Below are positions 45,821 through 54,017 of a DNA stretch of 64,000 bases, in pieces. The position numbers and the translations under genes were made by a program. This DNA comes from Bacteroidota bacterium (lineage in GTDB: Bacteria; Bacteroidota; Bacteroidia; Cytophagales; Spirosomataceae). How positions within the stretch are numbered: position 1 is the first letter of the stretch; each line of letters starts with the position of its first letter. The DNA lies in NCBI GenBank assembly GCA_020161355.1, contig JAIUOF010000003.1, positions 434,001 through 498,000 of the forward strand. The letters are read 5' to 3'. The notes beneath the pieces were generated by a model. That model worked only from the letters and a program-made list of their open reading frames with translations. It had not been told where the DNA came from and searched no databases.

Positions 45821-48244
45821 TTACTCCGACTTCAAACTATTAATAGGATTCAATAAAGCGGCCTTGATAGATTGAAATCCAACCGTTACAATAGCTATTG
45901 CAATAGCCAAAACGGCAGCCAACGCATAAATCCACAAACCAATATTGATTCGATAAGGAAAATCTGAAAGCCATTTTTCCATGAAATAATAGGCTATTGG
46001 ACAGGCTAATAATATGGAAATTCCAACCAGAATTAAAAACTCTTGTGAGAGCAAATTAAAAATGCTCAGTACGCTTGCACCCAATACTTTTCTAATTCCG
46101 ATTTCTTTTGTGCGGGACTCAACAGTGAAGGTGGCTAAACCAAAAAGTCCCAAACAAGCAATGAAAATTGCCCAAATTGAAGCTGATGTAAACAATTGAC
46201 CGTACTGTTTTTCGCTTACATATTGTTTTTGAAAATTCTCATCTACAAAGAAATATTCAAACGGATTTCCTGAAAAATACTTTTTGTAAAGAGTCTCGAG
46301 AGAACTAATCTTGTCAGACATTTTATCTGCAGTAAGTCTCACTGTTATATAAGCCGAGCTATTTTGAGGATAAAAAATCATTGGGTCGATGGATTGTTGA
46401 AGACTAGCATGATGATAATCTTTTACAACACCCACAATTTCAAGATAACGTTCGTCCCATTTGATTTTTGTGGAAAGTGCTTCTTCAGGGGTGAGATGAA
46501 GTTGCTCTAAAGCCCGCTCATTTACCATTACTTTGGAGTTATCATTCCATTCAACGTTACACTCCTCAGGGGTGAAGTTTCGGCCTGATTTTAATTTTAT
46601 ATCGTAAGTTTTCAAGTATTTATCTCCTATGATAGAAAAAGCAAATGCCTTATTTTCATCACCTAATTTTGATTTTGGAGACGTAATGCCCTCTGTCATA
46701 AAGTTGTACCAACTACTTGGCACGCTGCCACTAGTAGCATAATCTTTAATAAAACTTTGTTGTGTAATTGCATTTAAAAAACCATTTCTACGTATTGCAA
46801 AAGTACTATCTATGCCCACATCTGGCCCACGAACTACCAAAAGCTGATTGATATTCATGCCCAAATCTTTGTTTTGCATATAATTTAACTGACTATAAAT
46901 CAGTATAGTAAACAAAATCAAAGTAACCGAAACACAAAATTGAGAAACTACCAACGATTTACGAAGGAAAACCCCTTTGCTAGTTTTTGTAATTTTACCT
47001 TTAAGAGTTTCAATAGGCTTATAATTTGATAAAACAAAAGCCGTATAAGCCCCAGAACCCAAAGAACCAAGTACTAAAAGAACGATACCTAAAATCCAAA
47101 CATTAGAATTACTTAGAGATTGTAAAGAAAGTTGTTTGCCAATCATTTCATTAAATAATGGCTGAAGTGAGAAGATTAACAATACAGCTAAAATAAGTGC
47201 CAAAACATTTACCAAAATCGATTCCCCTAAAAACTGGCCCACCAAATTGCTTTGTGTTGCACCAATTACTTTCCTAACACCAACTTCGTTTGCTCTTTTG
47301 AGAGAATTAGCCGTGCTGAGGTTGATATAATTGAACCACGCAATAATCAAAATCAAAAAGGCAATACCCGCAAGCATGTACACGTACCTAATGTTTCCTG
47401 TGTGTTGCAGGTTATCTGAAAACGAAGCTGCTAAGTGGCTTTCACTAAAAGGCTGAATTCTGAAAATATTGGCATCTTTTTCATTTTGCAATTCGCGACG
47501 CAATGCTGTTAGTTTTTTCTCAAAATCTTTATAATCAGCCCCTTTTTGCAACGAAATTACAACATTGATAAATTGTGAATCTAAATTATTGAGATTTGCC
47601 CAGCCATTTCCATTGAGATTTGCTTCATTTTTTAGGGTTTCAAGAGAAAAAACTATATCAAGTCTAATCGTAGAGTTTCCGCCCATATCTTCATAAACAC
47701 CATCAACGGTGTATAAGGCTTTTCCAAACTGATTATAGAGGGAGATGGTCTTTCCAATCGGATTTTCATCTCCAAAATATTTCTTGCTATATGTTTCTGA
47801 AATAAATGCTGTGTTTGGTTTATTAAAACTTTTTGAATTGCCAGATTTCAAAGGAAAACTAAAGAAATCGAAGAAATTTCCCTCTACATAGCCAATACTT
47901 TGCTCTCTGAAAGAAACGTTTTTAGATTCATTTTTCACTATCCCCTGAGCAACACCTTCGGCATATCTACAAAAGTCTTTCATTTCAGGAAAACGCTCCT
48001 TGGCCTTCACAACCCAACCAGGCTCAACCTGCGACCATGAACCACCACTGGTGTTTTCCATCATAACACGATACATGTTGGGCAAATTAGAATGAAACTG
48101 ATTTACACTTTTTTCTAAACTTACATACTCAAGAATGAGCAAAAAAGCAGCAATACCCATAGCCAAACCCGCAACATTAATGAAACTATAAACCTTGTTA
48201 CGAACAAGATTCCTCCATGCGATTTTGAAATAATTCTTTAGCAT
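45821..48244 (-). CDS. FtsX/MacB-type ABC transporter permease 7
   Basis: About 807 residues from the ATG at 48244; an earlier TTG (48283) is rejected because the ATG gives the MLKNYFKIAWRNLVRNKVYS start shared with the paralogues. FtsX blocks carry RANEVGVRKVIGA near 320 and RTKEIGIRKVLGA near 710. It ends in LLNPINSLKSE. It is the first permease transcribed, 35 bases after a small secreted-protein gene. It is the most likely partner of the adaptor and ATPase encoded directly upstream, by position only. Confidence 0.88.
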   Translation of the reverse strand: MLKNYFKIAWRNLVRNKVYSFINVAGLAMGIAAFLLILEYVSLEKSVNQFHSNLPNMYRVMMENTSGGSWSQVEPGWVVKAKERFPEMKDFCRYAEGVAQGIVKNESKNVSFREQSIGYVEGNFFDFFSFPLKSGNSKSFNKPNTAFISETYSKKYFGDENPIGKTISLYNQFGKALYTVDGVYEDMGGNSTIRLDIVFSLETLKNEANLNGNGWANLNNLDSQFINVVISLQKGADYKDFEKKLTALRRELQNEKDANIFRIQPFSESHLAASFSDNLQHTGNIRYVYMLAGIAFLILIIAWFNYINLSTANSLKRANEVGVRKVIGATQSNLVGQFLGESILVNVLALILAVLLIFSLQPLFNEMIGKQLSLQSLSNSNVWILGIVLLVLGSLGSGAYTAFVLSNYKPIETLKGKITKTSKGVFLRKSLVVSQFCVSVTLILFTILIYSQLNYMQNKDLGMNINQLLVVRGPDVGIDSTFAIRRNGFLNAITQQSFIKDYATSGSVPSSWYNFMTEGITSPKSKLGDENKAFAFSIIGDKYLKTYDIKLKSGRNFTPEECNVEWNDNSKVMVNERALEQLHLTPEEALSTKIKWDERYLEIVGVVKDYHHASLQQSIDPMIFYPQNSSAYITVRLTADKMSDKISSLETLYKKYFSGNPFEYFFVDENFQKQYVSEKQYGQLFTSASIWAIFIACLGLFGLATFTVESRTKEIGIRKVLGASVLSIFNLLSQEFLILVGISILLACPIAYYFMEKWLSDFPYRINIGLWIYALAAVLAIAIAIVTVGFQSIKAALLNPINSLKSE

Positions 48245-48279
48245 AATATTGTTTATTAAAATCTTTATTTGAAGATTAT

Positions 48280-48633
48280 TCAAGACTTAGAAGGCGTAAG
48301 GATTTCTTTCTTCTTCTTCTTCACAATTTTCTGCTCACTTTTCAGATTATTTTCGGGAAAAATGATGGTAGTGCCGTATTGATTAGATTTGAACTGTGCG
48401 TTTTGCAATTGAAGGTTTTTCATGGCGAAACCCTCCTTGGAAATATGGATAATGGCCAATTCTTCAATTTGAAAAACCAAAGTATCTGCATCATCGGTGA
48501 TTAGTTTGAACACATTGTTTTCAAGACTAAGGGCATTTCCAAGTTCATAGCTTCCATCAGATTTTTTTACAAAATCCTGGCTGTAAACCTGCCCAAAGGC
48601 AAGCAAAAATGTAAGTGTTAATAGCTTTTTCAT
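48280..48633 (-). CDS. Small secreted protein of unknown function
   Basis: A 117-residue protein with a signal peptide (residues 1-19, ending VYSQ). A beta-type middle part follows (about 25-90: ELGNALSLENNVFKLI, DTLVFQIEELAIIHI). The tail is basic, containing KIVKKKKKEIL. I do not recognise a family. It sits inside the transporter operon, 80 bases after the ATPase gene and 35 bases before permease 7. It may be a periplasmic accessory of the exporter or part of its cargo; both are inference. Confidence 0.65.
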   Translation of the reverse strand: MKKLLTLTFLLAFGQVYSQDFVKKSDGSYELGNALSLENNVFKLITDDADTLVFQIEELAIIHISKEGFAMKNLQLQNAQFKSNQYGTTIIFPENNLKSEQKIVKKKKKEILTPSKS

Positions 48634-48713
48634 AATTTGGTTTTTAAATTTAGTATTATACCTAAATTCAATCTTTTTGGCCTTATTTTTTAGCCCAGGC
48701 CTTGCTAATCAGC

Positions 48714-49391
48714 CTACACGTGGAAATTTTCCGTAACGATCTTACCGTCAAACAGATTGATGATCCGATGAGCAAAACTTGCATCATAAGGCGAGTGCGT
48801 CACCATCGCTATTGTGGTGCCTTCGTTATTGAGTTCCTGCAATAGCTTCATTACTTCCTCACCATTGGTAGAGTCGAGATTACCTGTAGGTTCATCTGCA
48901 AGAATCAGCTTGGGTTTGGCTACCACAGCTCTGGCAATGGCCACACGCTGCTGCTGACCTCCTGAAAGCTGCTGAGGAAAGTGGTTACGGCGGTGCATCA
49001 TGTTCATGCGGGTAAGTGCCGCTTCCACTTTTTCTTTACGCTCTGTAGCAGGCGTTTTCAGATATAAAAGTGGCAATTCCACATTTTCAAATACCGTCAA
49101 CTCATCAATGAGATTAAAGCTTTGAAACACAAAACCTATATTTCCTTTTCTAAGTGTCGCACGTTCTCTTTCCGACATTTTGGCTACCTCGTTGCCATAA
49201 AAATCATAGCTTCCTTCTGATGGATTATCCAATAACCCAATGATATTCAGCAAAGTAGATTTGCCACAGCCCGATGGTCCCATGATGGCCACAAATTCTC
49301 CATCTTTTATTTCCAGATCAATGCCATTTAAGGCAGTAGTTTCAATTTCCTCGGTAGTAAATACCTTCTGAAGGTTGTTAGTTTTGAGCAT
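48714..49391 (-). CDS. ABC transporter ATP-binding protein (MacB/LolD-type), second operon
   Basis: A 225-residue ATPase of the LolD/MacB/FtsE group. It has Walker [10 protein letters not shown] (about residues 37-45), a Q-loop in GFVFQSFNL, signature [14 protein letters not shown], Walker [14 protein letters not shown] and switch histidine VTHSPY. All catalytic parts are standard. It is encoded 154 bases after the adaptor and upstream of the permeases, so it probably energises one or more of them. Confidence 0.92.
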   Translation of the reverse strand: MLKTNNLQKVFTTEEIETTALNGIDLEIKDGEFVAIMGPSGCGKSTLLNIIGLLDNPSEGSYDFYGNEVAKMSERERATLRKGNIGFVFQSFNLIDELTVFENVELPLLYLKTPATERKEKVEAALTRMNMMHRRNHFPQQLSGGQQQRVAIARAVVAKPKLILADEPTGNLDSTNGEEVMKLLQELNNEGTTIAMVTHSPYDASFAHRIINLFDGKIVTENFHV

Positions 49392-49396
49392 ATTTT

Positions 49397-49420
49397 TAGC
49401 TGTTAGTTTATAGCTGTTAG
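49397..49420. repeat. Short direct repeat in the adaptor-ATPase gap
   Basis: TAGCTGTTAG occurs twice, at 49397-49406 and 49411-49420. Similar TAGCTGATAGC words occur in the gap before permease 6. These look like low-complexity intergenic repeats with no evident function. Confidence 0.5.
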
Positions 49421-49545
49421 CTTTGGGCTACTTTTTTTGATTGCTATATTTGTTATTATGTTACTTTAAATCAATTTTTTATGAATATTACATTAATCTT
49501 TCGCATTGAATTTTCGATTTTCAAGAAAAAATTTATCGCATCTTT

Positions 49546-50793
49546 CTAGAAAACCAACACCTCTTTCTCTCCGAAATTCTCATAGCCACTGGTAATCACT
49601 TTTTCTCCAGCTTTTAGGCCACTCAGGACTTCGAAATATTCCGGATTTTTTCTTCCAAGTGTGATACTTCTTTTGACGGCCTTTTTGCCTGATGCCTCCA
49701 CTACATAAACCCAGTTTCCACCAGTATCAGAGAAGAACCCTCCAACTGGCAACAGTACCGCTTTTTCGGCTTTCCCTAATTCCAGTCTCACTGGTGAGGA
49801 TTGCCCGCGACGGATACCTTCAGGCGACTTACTGCTAAAAATCAAATCAACCGCAAAACGACCATTTTTGACTTCAGGATAGACTTTCAGAATCTCAATC
49901 TCGTGTGATTTACCATTAAACTCAAAGGTTCCTTTCAATCCGGCAAATATTCTTGAAATATAATGCTCATCGATCTCAGCTCTCAGTTTAAAACCATCCA
50001 AATCATCGATTTGACCAATATTCTGGCCCTGATTTATATTGGAGCCTACTTCCACATCAATCGATGACAACAGACCTGCAACCGGTGCTTTTACAACCAG
50101 ATTCTCCAGGGTTTGTCTCCACAAATCCACATTTTTCTGTGTTCTTTGGAGCGTCCCTTCCAACTGTTTGATTTGCATTGCCGAGTTTTCTTCCTGGTAT
50201 TTTTGCGATTCAATCTCAATTTCACGCTGCTTCAAGTACCGCTCATAGTCCCTTTTTGATTTCTGAAAATCAACTTCTGAAACCACATTATCTTTGATCA
50301 GTTTCTTATTTCTTTCATACAAATCTTTGGCTTGCTCCATCTGATAATCCAGATCAGACAGGTTCTTTCTCAACGTAAATTTCTCCACTCTCAGCCGCTG
50401 ACGCGTATTTTGGAGATCATTTACCAATCTGTTTGCTTCGGTTTCTGATTGCAAAAAATTCAGTTTTAAAGATTGATTTTCAAGTCTCAGGATTATGTCA
50501 CCTTTATTTACTTTATTGCCGCCTTCTACTAATTTCTCGGTTACATAGCCACCTACTATCGCATCCAATCTGATGGTTTTCAGAGGCTGTACGGCACCCT
50601 GAACGATGATAAATTCATCAAAATTTCCCTCTTTCACCTCACTTATGGTGATTTTTTCGGCATCGACATTGAGTTTTGATCGTTTGTCGGAAAAAAACAA
50701 AAGATATGCAATGAAAGCCACTAAAAAGGTGCCTATGGCAACTAGTATAATCCTTTGTTTGGTCCAAAATTTTTTCGGTATTATTTTATCCAT
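49546..50793 (-). CDS. HlyD/MacA-type periplasmic adaptor protein
   Basis: A 415-residue membrane-fusion protein. It has one N-terminal membrane helix (about 13-33) and a short beta segment with lipoyl-like halves (GYVTEKLVEGGNKVNKGDIILRL, then VKAPVAGLLSSIDVEVGSNINQGQ). Between them is a long alpha-helical coiled-coil hairpin (about 115-220). Beta-barrel and membrane-proximal domains follow. It should link an inner-membrane FtsX/MacB permease to TolC. It is first in the permease operon, with a sigma-54-like promoter about 35-50 bases upstream of its ATG. TolC is encoded in the partner operon. Confidence 0.9.
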   Translation of the reverse strand: MDKIIPKKFWTKQRIILVAIGTFLVAFIAYLLFFSDKRSKLNVDAEKITISEVKEGNFDEFIIVQGAVQPLKTIRLDAIVGGYVTEKLVEGGNKVNKGDIILRLENQSLKLNFLQSETEANRLVNDLQNTRQRLRVEKFTLRKNLSDLDYQMEQAKDLYERNKKLIKDNVVSEVDFQKSKRDYERYLKQREIEIESQKYQEENSAMQIKQLEGTLQRTQKNVDLWRQTLENLVVKAPVAGLLSSIDVEVGSNINQGQNIGQIDDLDGFKLRAEIDEHYISRIFAGLKGTFEFNGKSHEIEILKVYPEVKNGRFAVDLIFSSKSPEGIRRGQSSPVRLELGKAEKAVLLPVGGFFSDTGGNWVYVVEASGKKAVKRSITLGRKNPEYFEVLSGLKAGEKVITSGYENFGEKEVLVF

Positions 50794-50823
50794 CAGGTAT
50801 TTTTTTCTTATTCTTAAATATAA

Positions 50824-50842
50824 GATTCCTATTTCGTGCCAA
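50824..50842 (-). promoter_or_regulatory. Sigma-54-like -24/-12 promoter of the adaptor-permease operon
   Basis: On the minus strand the sequence TTGGCACGAAATAGGAATC contains a perfect -24 word (TGGCACG). Ten bases after the GG (50840-50839) comes GA (50828-50827) where consensus has GC. Transcription would start near 50815, about 22 bases before the adaptor ATG. The same layout precedes the partner ATPase gene. Confidence 0.6.
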
Positions 50843-50894
50843 GAATTTATTTTGCTTATTATCAGATACTTACAAAGCTATCTTTTTAAGATTT

Positions 50895-50931
50895 TGTCCG
50901 ATTATGGACGTTCGCTGTCCGATTTAAATTT
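50895..50931 (-). promoter_or_regulatory. Paired upstream activator-type sites, adaptor operon
   Basis: TGTCC-N6-GGACG (50895-50910) is an imperfect inverted repeat. A second TGTCC half-site follows at 50916-50920, 21 bases away. The centre of the first lies 62.5 bases from the -24 GG. The partner operon has the same motif at the same distance. Such sites would suit an NtrC-type activator. Confidence 0.55.
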
Positions 50932-51062
50932 CAAGAATTATTTCCGGATTTTGCTCTTTTGTTTTTCAAAAAAATATTCAAATACTTTTCAGTTTGAAAT
51001 TTTTAAACAGTTTTAGGAATTTTCGTAAAAAGTATTTTTAATTTAAATGAAAATTTTCATGC

Positions 51063-51070
51063 TATTTTTG
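51063..51070 (+). promoter_or_regulatory. -7 element of the RAYT gene
   Basis: TATTTTTG matches TAnnTTTG, 22 bases before the transposase ATG. Confidence 0.5.
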
Positions 51071-51091
51071 AATTATTAAACCACTCATTTT

Positions 51092-51553
51092 ATGGCAAAT
51101 ACATACAAAAGAATCCTCTTGCATTTGGTTTTTGCGGTTAAAAATCGGGAAGCTGTTCTGGATAAAAGCTGGCGACCGAAATTATTCGAATATATTCATG
51201 GTATTGTCTATCAACGCGGACATTTTTGTTATGCGGTAAATGGCTATTATGATCACCTGCACATATTTTTTGATTATAAAGCCCATGAATTAATTCAGGA
51301 TTTGGTTAGAGAAATCAAGAAAAGTTCATCCGCTTTTATCAAAGAAAATTCATTTGTGAAAGGGAAATTTGAATGGCAGTCTGGCTATGGCATTTTTTCG
51401 CATGGTTATAATAACAAAGACACCGTTATCAAATATATCCTCAATCAGGAGCAACACCATTCAAAAGGCTCTTTCCGCAAAGAATACATGGATTTCCTGA
51501 GCAAAAACGAAATAGAATTTAAGGATGAATATGTTTTTACATTTTTTGAATGA
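51092..51553 (+). CDS. REP-associated tyrosine transposase (IS200/TnpA-like, Y1)
   Basis: A 153-residue HUH-type single-strand transposase. It has the HUH pair DHLHIFF (His55, His57), a conserved WQSGYGIFS segment (residues 95-103) and the helix TVIKYILNQEQHH with the probable nucleophile Tyr115 and Gln119. It resembles domesticated RAYT proteins that move or maintain REP sequences. Two inverted pairs of REP-like hairpins lie directly downstream, before the next gene. It is intact and has its own promoter element. It sits between the two operons of the transporter locus, on the opposite strand. Confidence 0.87.
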   Translation: MANTYKRILLHLVFAVKNREAVLDKSWRPKLFEYIHGIVYQRGHFCYAVNGYYDHLHIFFDYKAHELIQDLVREIKKSSSAFIKENSFVKGKFEWQSGYGIFSHGYNNKDTVIKYILNQEQHHSKGSFRKEYMDFLSKNEIEFKDEYVFTFFE

Positions 51554-51627
51554 TTCATTTCAATATATCTGAAAAGTGATCTGTATCGTTGACGATGAAA
51601 GTGGACTAAAAGCTGCTGAAAGTAGTT

Positions 51628-51695
51628 CGACCCTTATAGGGTCGGGGGTAGGTATTGTATTTGTTACTTAATATAGTGTGACCGCTCTGCGGTCA
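51628..51695. repeat. REP-like hairpin pair, left arm
   Basis: Contains CGACCCT-TAT-AGGGTCG (51628-51644) and TGACCGC-TCT-GCGGTCA (51679-51695), both perfect 7-bp stems with 3-nt loops. The whole arm is the inverted complement of 51906-51974. The second hairpin is followed by a T-run (51698-51705), so it can also end the RAYT transcript. Confidence 0.82.
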
Positions 51696-51905
51696 GTCTT
51701 TTTTTGAAGCTGCTTTTACAAGGCTGAATTTTGGCCGTTTTATAGTCGTTTTAAATTCATTATTAACCTATCCTTGACAAAAAAAGAAATATAGAATTTT
51801 TCACTGTTTGTTTAGAATACTTTCGCATTACTGCAATTAAGAATGAAAAAAATAAGGTAAGAACCATCAATGGCCGGTCTCAAAATGTAATTCCGACCAT
51901 ACTAT

Positions 51906-51974
51906 TGACCGCAGAGCGGTCACACTATATTAACACAAAAATGAAGATACCTCACACCGACCCTGTAGGGGTCG
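51906..51974. repeat. REP-like hairpin pair, right arm
   Basis: Contains TGACCGC-AGA-GCGGTCA (51906-51922) and CGACCC-tgtag-GGGTCG (51958-51974). It is inverted relative to the left arm, and the first hairpin with its flank TAATATAGTG matches the left copy exactly. It lies just downstream of the histidine kinase stop, so it may also terminate that operon. Confidence 0.82.
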
Positions 51975-51990
51975 CATTATATCTCACGAC

Positions 51991-53313
51991 TTATCCAAAC
52001 TGCAATAAGAATACCGAGCCATGAGGCTGATTTTCAGCATAGTTGATTTTAGCGTCATTGAGTGACAAGATCTGTCGAGAAAGGCTCAATCCAATTCCTG
52101 AGCCCGTTTTTTTGGTAGTATAAAATGGAATAAAAATCTTCTCCTGTTCTTCCTTAGAAATTCCCGGGCCGTTGTCCGAAATTTCAATAGTTTTTAAACC
52201 ATTCTTTATTATAGCTTTTACAGTTATTTCGGGTGAAGAATTTCCAAAATCAACCTCCATAGCATTTTTGACGACATTTATCAAAACCTGCTCAATCTGA
52301 TCGGGATCAACAAAAAGTTCAAAGTTGTTTGGGATATCAAAAATTAACTTAGCTGATTTTTCGGAGGCACTTTGAGCAAAAACTGCCTCAATATTTTTGA
52401 ATAAATCCTGAACTTCAAACACACTTTTGTTGGGAAGTGGTATGGTAGTAAACTCCCGGTAGGCATTCACAAAATTCATAATCCCTTTTCCACGCCTCTG
52501 AATGGTTTTTAGGGCCTCTTTCAGGTCTTGAATTGACTCTTCATTGGACTCTGATGTCTTCAAATCATAATCCACAATATCGCTCATAGTTTCTGAAAGT
52601 GAAACTATCGGCGTAACGGAATTCATGATTTCATGACGCAACACTTTGGTAAGATTTTGCCAGGCCTCCAGCTCTTTGATCTGCAATTCTGACCGGATAT
52701 TATGAATGGCAACCAGCCTGATTTTTCTCCCACGCATCTGAATATCAGTGGCAGTAAAAGAAAGATCATTTTCCAAGAAGGTCAATAATTTACTCTCGGA
52801 AGACTTAAGTGTGGTTATGCATCCAAAAGCCTCAGGGTTTACTAGTTCAATATCATTAATATGTTTCAGCCGGTATACTTTCAGGAGTTTGGCCGCTGCC
52901 TGATTGTGAATTTCAATCTTGCCCTCAGTATCAAATGAAAGTATTCCTACGTTGATTTGCTGCACAATGGCATTGATAAAATGCAGACTGGCTTCCCGCT
53001 CAGCACGCACCTGATTGAAGCTGCCAATTACTGCATTGAGGTCGGTATTGAGGTCTTTGAAACTCTCCCCAAGGGTGTTATCCGCCTTGAAAGTGATTGC
53101 AAAATCCTGATATTGAATGGCTTCAAAAAGCCTTTTCATTTTTCGGTTGAGGGAAGTAACGTATTTGAATAATTGTACACCAGCAATCAGAATAGCTACA
53201 AATACCAAAAATGCGAAAAGAAACAGGTTTTTAAGATATAGAAAAGCAAAAGCCAAACACAGCAATATGATGATTGCTACCCTGACTACTATGCCTAAAC
53301 TGAACTTTTTCAT
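51991..53313 (-). CDS. Sensor histidine kinase (NtrY-like)
   Basis: A 440-residue membrane kinase. Two adjacent membrane helices occupy about residues 8-50, with almost no periplasmic loop between them. A HAMP-like linker follows, then a PAS-like domain (about 110-200). The dimerisation domain contains the phospho-accepting His227 (VLRHEIMNSVTP) and the ATPase domain has N-box Asn350, DNGPGI (380-385) and GSGIGLSLS (404-411). It is partner to the NtrC-type regulator upstream. A toxin-antitoxin pair lies between the two, ending six bases before this ATG. With little periplasmic sequence it probably senses a signal inside or at the membrane. Confidence 0.9.
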   Translation of the reverse strand: MKKFSLGIVVRVAIIILLCLAFAFLYLKNLFLFAFLVFVAILIAGVQLFKYVTSLNRKMKRLFEAIQYQDFAITFKADNTLGESFKDLNTDLNAVIGSFNQVRAEREASLHFINAIVQQINVGILSFDTEGKIEIHNQAAAKLLKVYRLKHINDIELVNPEAFGCITTLKSSESKLLTFLENDLSFTATDIQMRGRKIRLVAIHNIRSELQIKELEAWQNLTKVLRHEIMNSVTPIVSLSETMSDIVDYDLKTSESNEESIQDLKEALKTIQRRGKGIMNFVNAYREFTTIPLPNKSVFEVQDLFKNIEAVFAQSASEKSAKLIFDIPNNFELFVDPDQIEQVLINVVKNAMEVDFGNSSPEITVKAIIKNGLKTIEISDNGPGISKEEQEKIFIPFYTTKKTGSGIGLSLSRQILSLNDAKINYAENQPHGSVFLLQFG

Positions 53314-53319
53314 AAACTA

Positions 53320-53730
53320 TTAAGAATTAAAAAGCTCAATCCTAAATTGCTGAATATCAATGATATTGACTTTTGGAAATTGTATACTTTTCAAGGTATT
53401 GAAATCTGAATCATGTGTGAGAAGAAAGTCTGCATTGGCTGCAATAGCACAATCAACAAACTTATTGTCATCCGGATCTTTCAATAAATTAAATCTGAAA
53501 AATGAGTTTGTAAAAATAACGTTCGGCAAACTTTCGATTAGTGCCATCGCTGTTTCACCCGCTTCATAACCCATTTTTTGTTCGATAATCTCAGCGTATT
53601 CATCCAGAATTTCGGTTGTTACACAGAGAAAGAAATTTTCATTCAAAATGGCCTCAAATATCCAGTGATATTTTGATTTACTGGAAATTGAGACTAAAAA
53701 AACATTGGTATCAATTACAACTTTTTTCAA
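53320..53730 (-). CDS. PIN-domain toxin (putative ribonuclease)
   Basis: A 136-residue PIN_3-type protein. Acidic residues of the active site are in KVVIDTNVFL (Asp7), TTEILDEYAEII (Glu), LKDPDDNKFVDCA and LLTHDSDFN. It is preceded by a small antitoxin gene (one base gap). It is distinct in sequence from the other PIN toxin at 32471-32881. It ends six bases before the histidine kinase start, so the kinase is downstream of this pair. A direct role in the transporter system is not implied. Confidence 0.85.
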   Translation of the reverse strand: MKKVVIDTNVFLVSISSKSKYHWIFEAILNENFFLCVTTEILDEYAEIIEQKMGYEAGETAMALIESLPNVIFTNSFFRFNLLKDPDDNKFVDCAIAANADFLLTHDSDFNTLKSIQFPKVNIIDIQQFRIELFNS

Positions 53731-53731
53731 A

Positions 53732-53959
53732 TTATGAATGGATTTTTCTTAATTTTTGTGCCAAAAGTGCATCCATGTCAGCATCGCTCAATTGATCCTC
53801 ATCCCATTTTTTATCGGCGATAGTTATTAATTTATCAGCAAAAAACTTTACAATAATCCGTTTCAAATCCATCAATTCATTCTCCTGAAGATTATGAGAA
53901 AATACCTTCAGTAATTCCAATTGAGCGTTATTAAACGGCTGTTTTATCGAGCTTTGCAT
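53732..53959 (-). CDS. Antitoxin-like small protein
   Basis: A 75-residue protein of the type often found before PIN toxins in Bacteroidota and cyanobacteria. It has an N-terminal KQPFNNAQLELLKVFSHNL, then an LKRIIVKFFADKLI helix and a DEDQLSDADMDALLAQ tail. It lies 58 bases after the response regulator stop, with its own promoter element in that gap. It would neutralise the toxin encoded directly downstream. Confidence 0.78.
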   Translation of the reverse strand: MQSSIKQPFNNAQLELLKVFSHNLQENELMDLKRIIVKFFADKLITIADKKWDEDQLSDADMDALLAQKLRKIHS

Positions 53960-53974
53960 AAAATTCTTTTTTTA

Positions 53975-53982
53975 CAAATATA
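53975..53982 (-). promoter_or_regulatory. -7 element of the toxin-antitoxin pair
   Basis: On the minus strand TATATTTG matches TAnnTTTG exactly, about 16 bases before the antitoxin ATG. It gives the pair, and the kinase behind it, a promoter separate from the regulator operon. Confidence 0.6.
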
Positions 53983-54017
53983 ACGAAAATGTAAAGAGAA
54001 AACCCAAATCACTATTT

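Noticed and set aside
50794..51091. Possible small gene between adaptor and RAYT
   Set aside because: The reading frames there cover the promoter and activator-type sites and show no coding character.
51628..51974. CRISPR-like repeats
   Set aside because: The repeats are two inverted arms of hairpins and not regularly spaced direct repeats with spacers. A REP pair explains them better.
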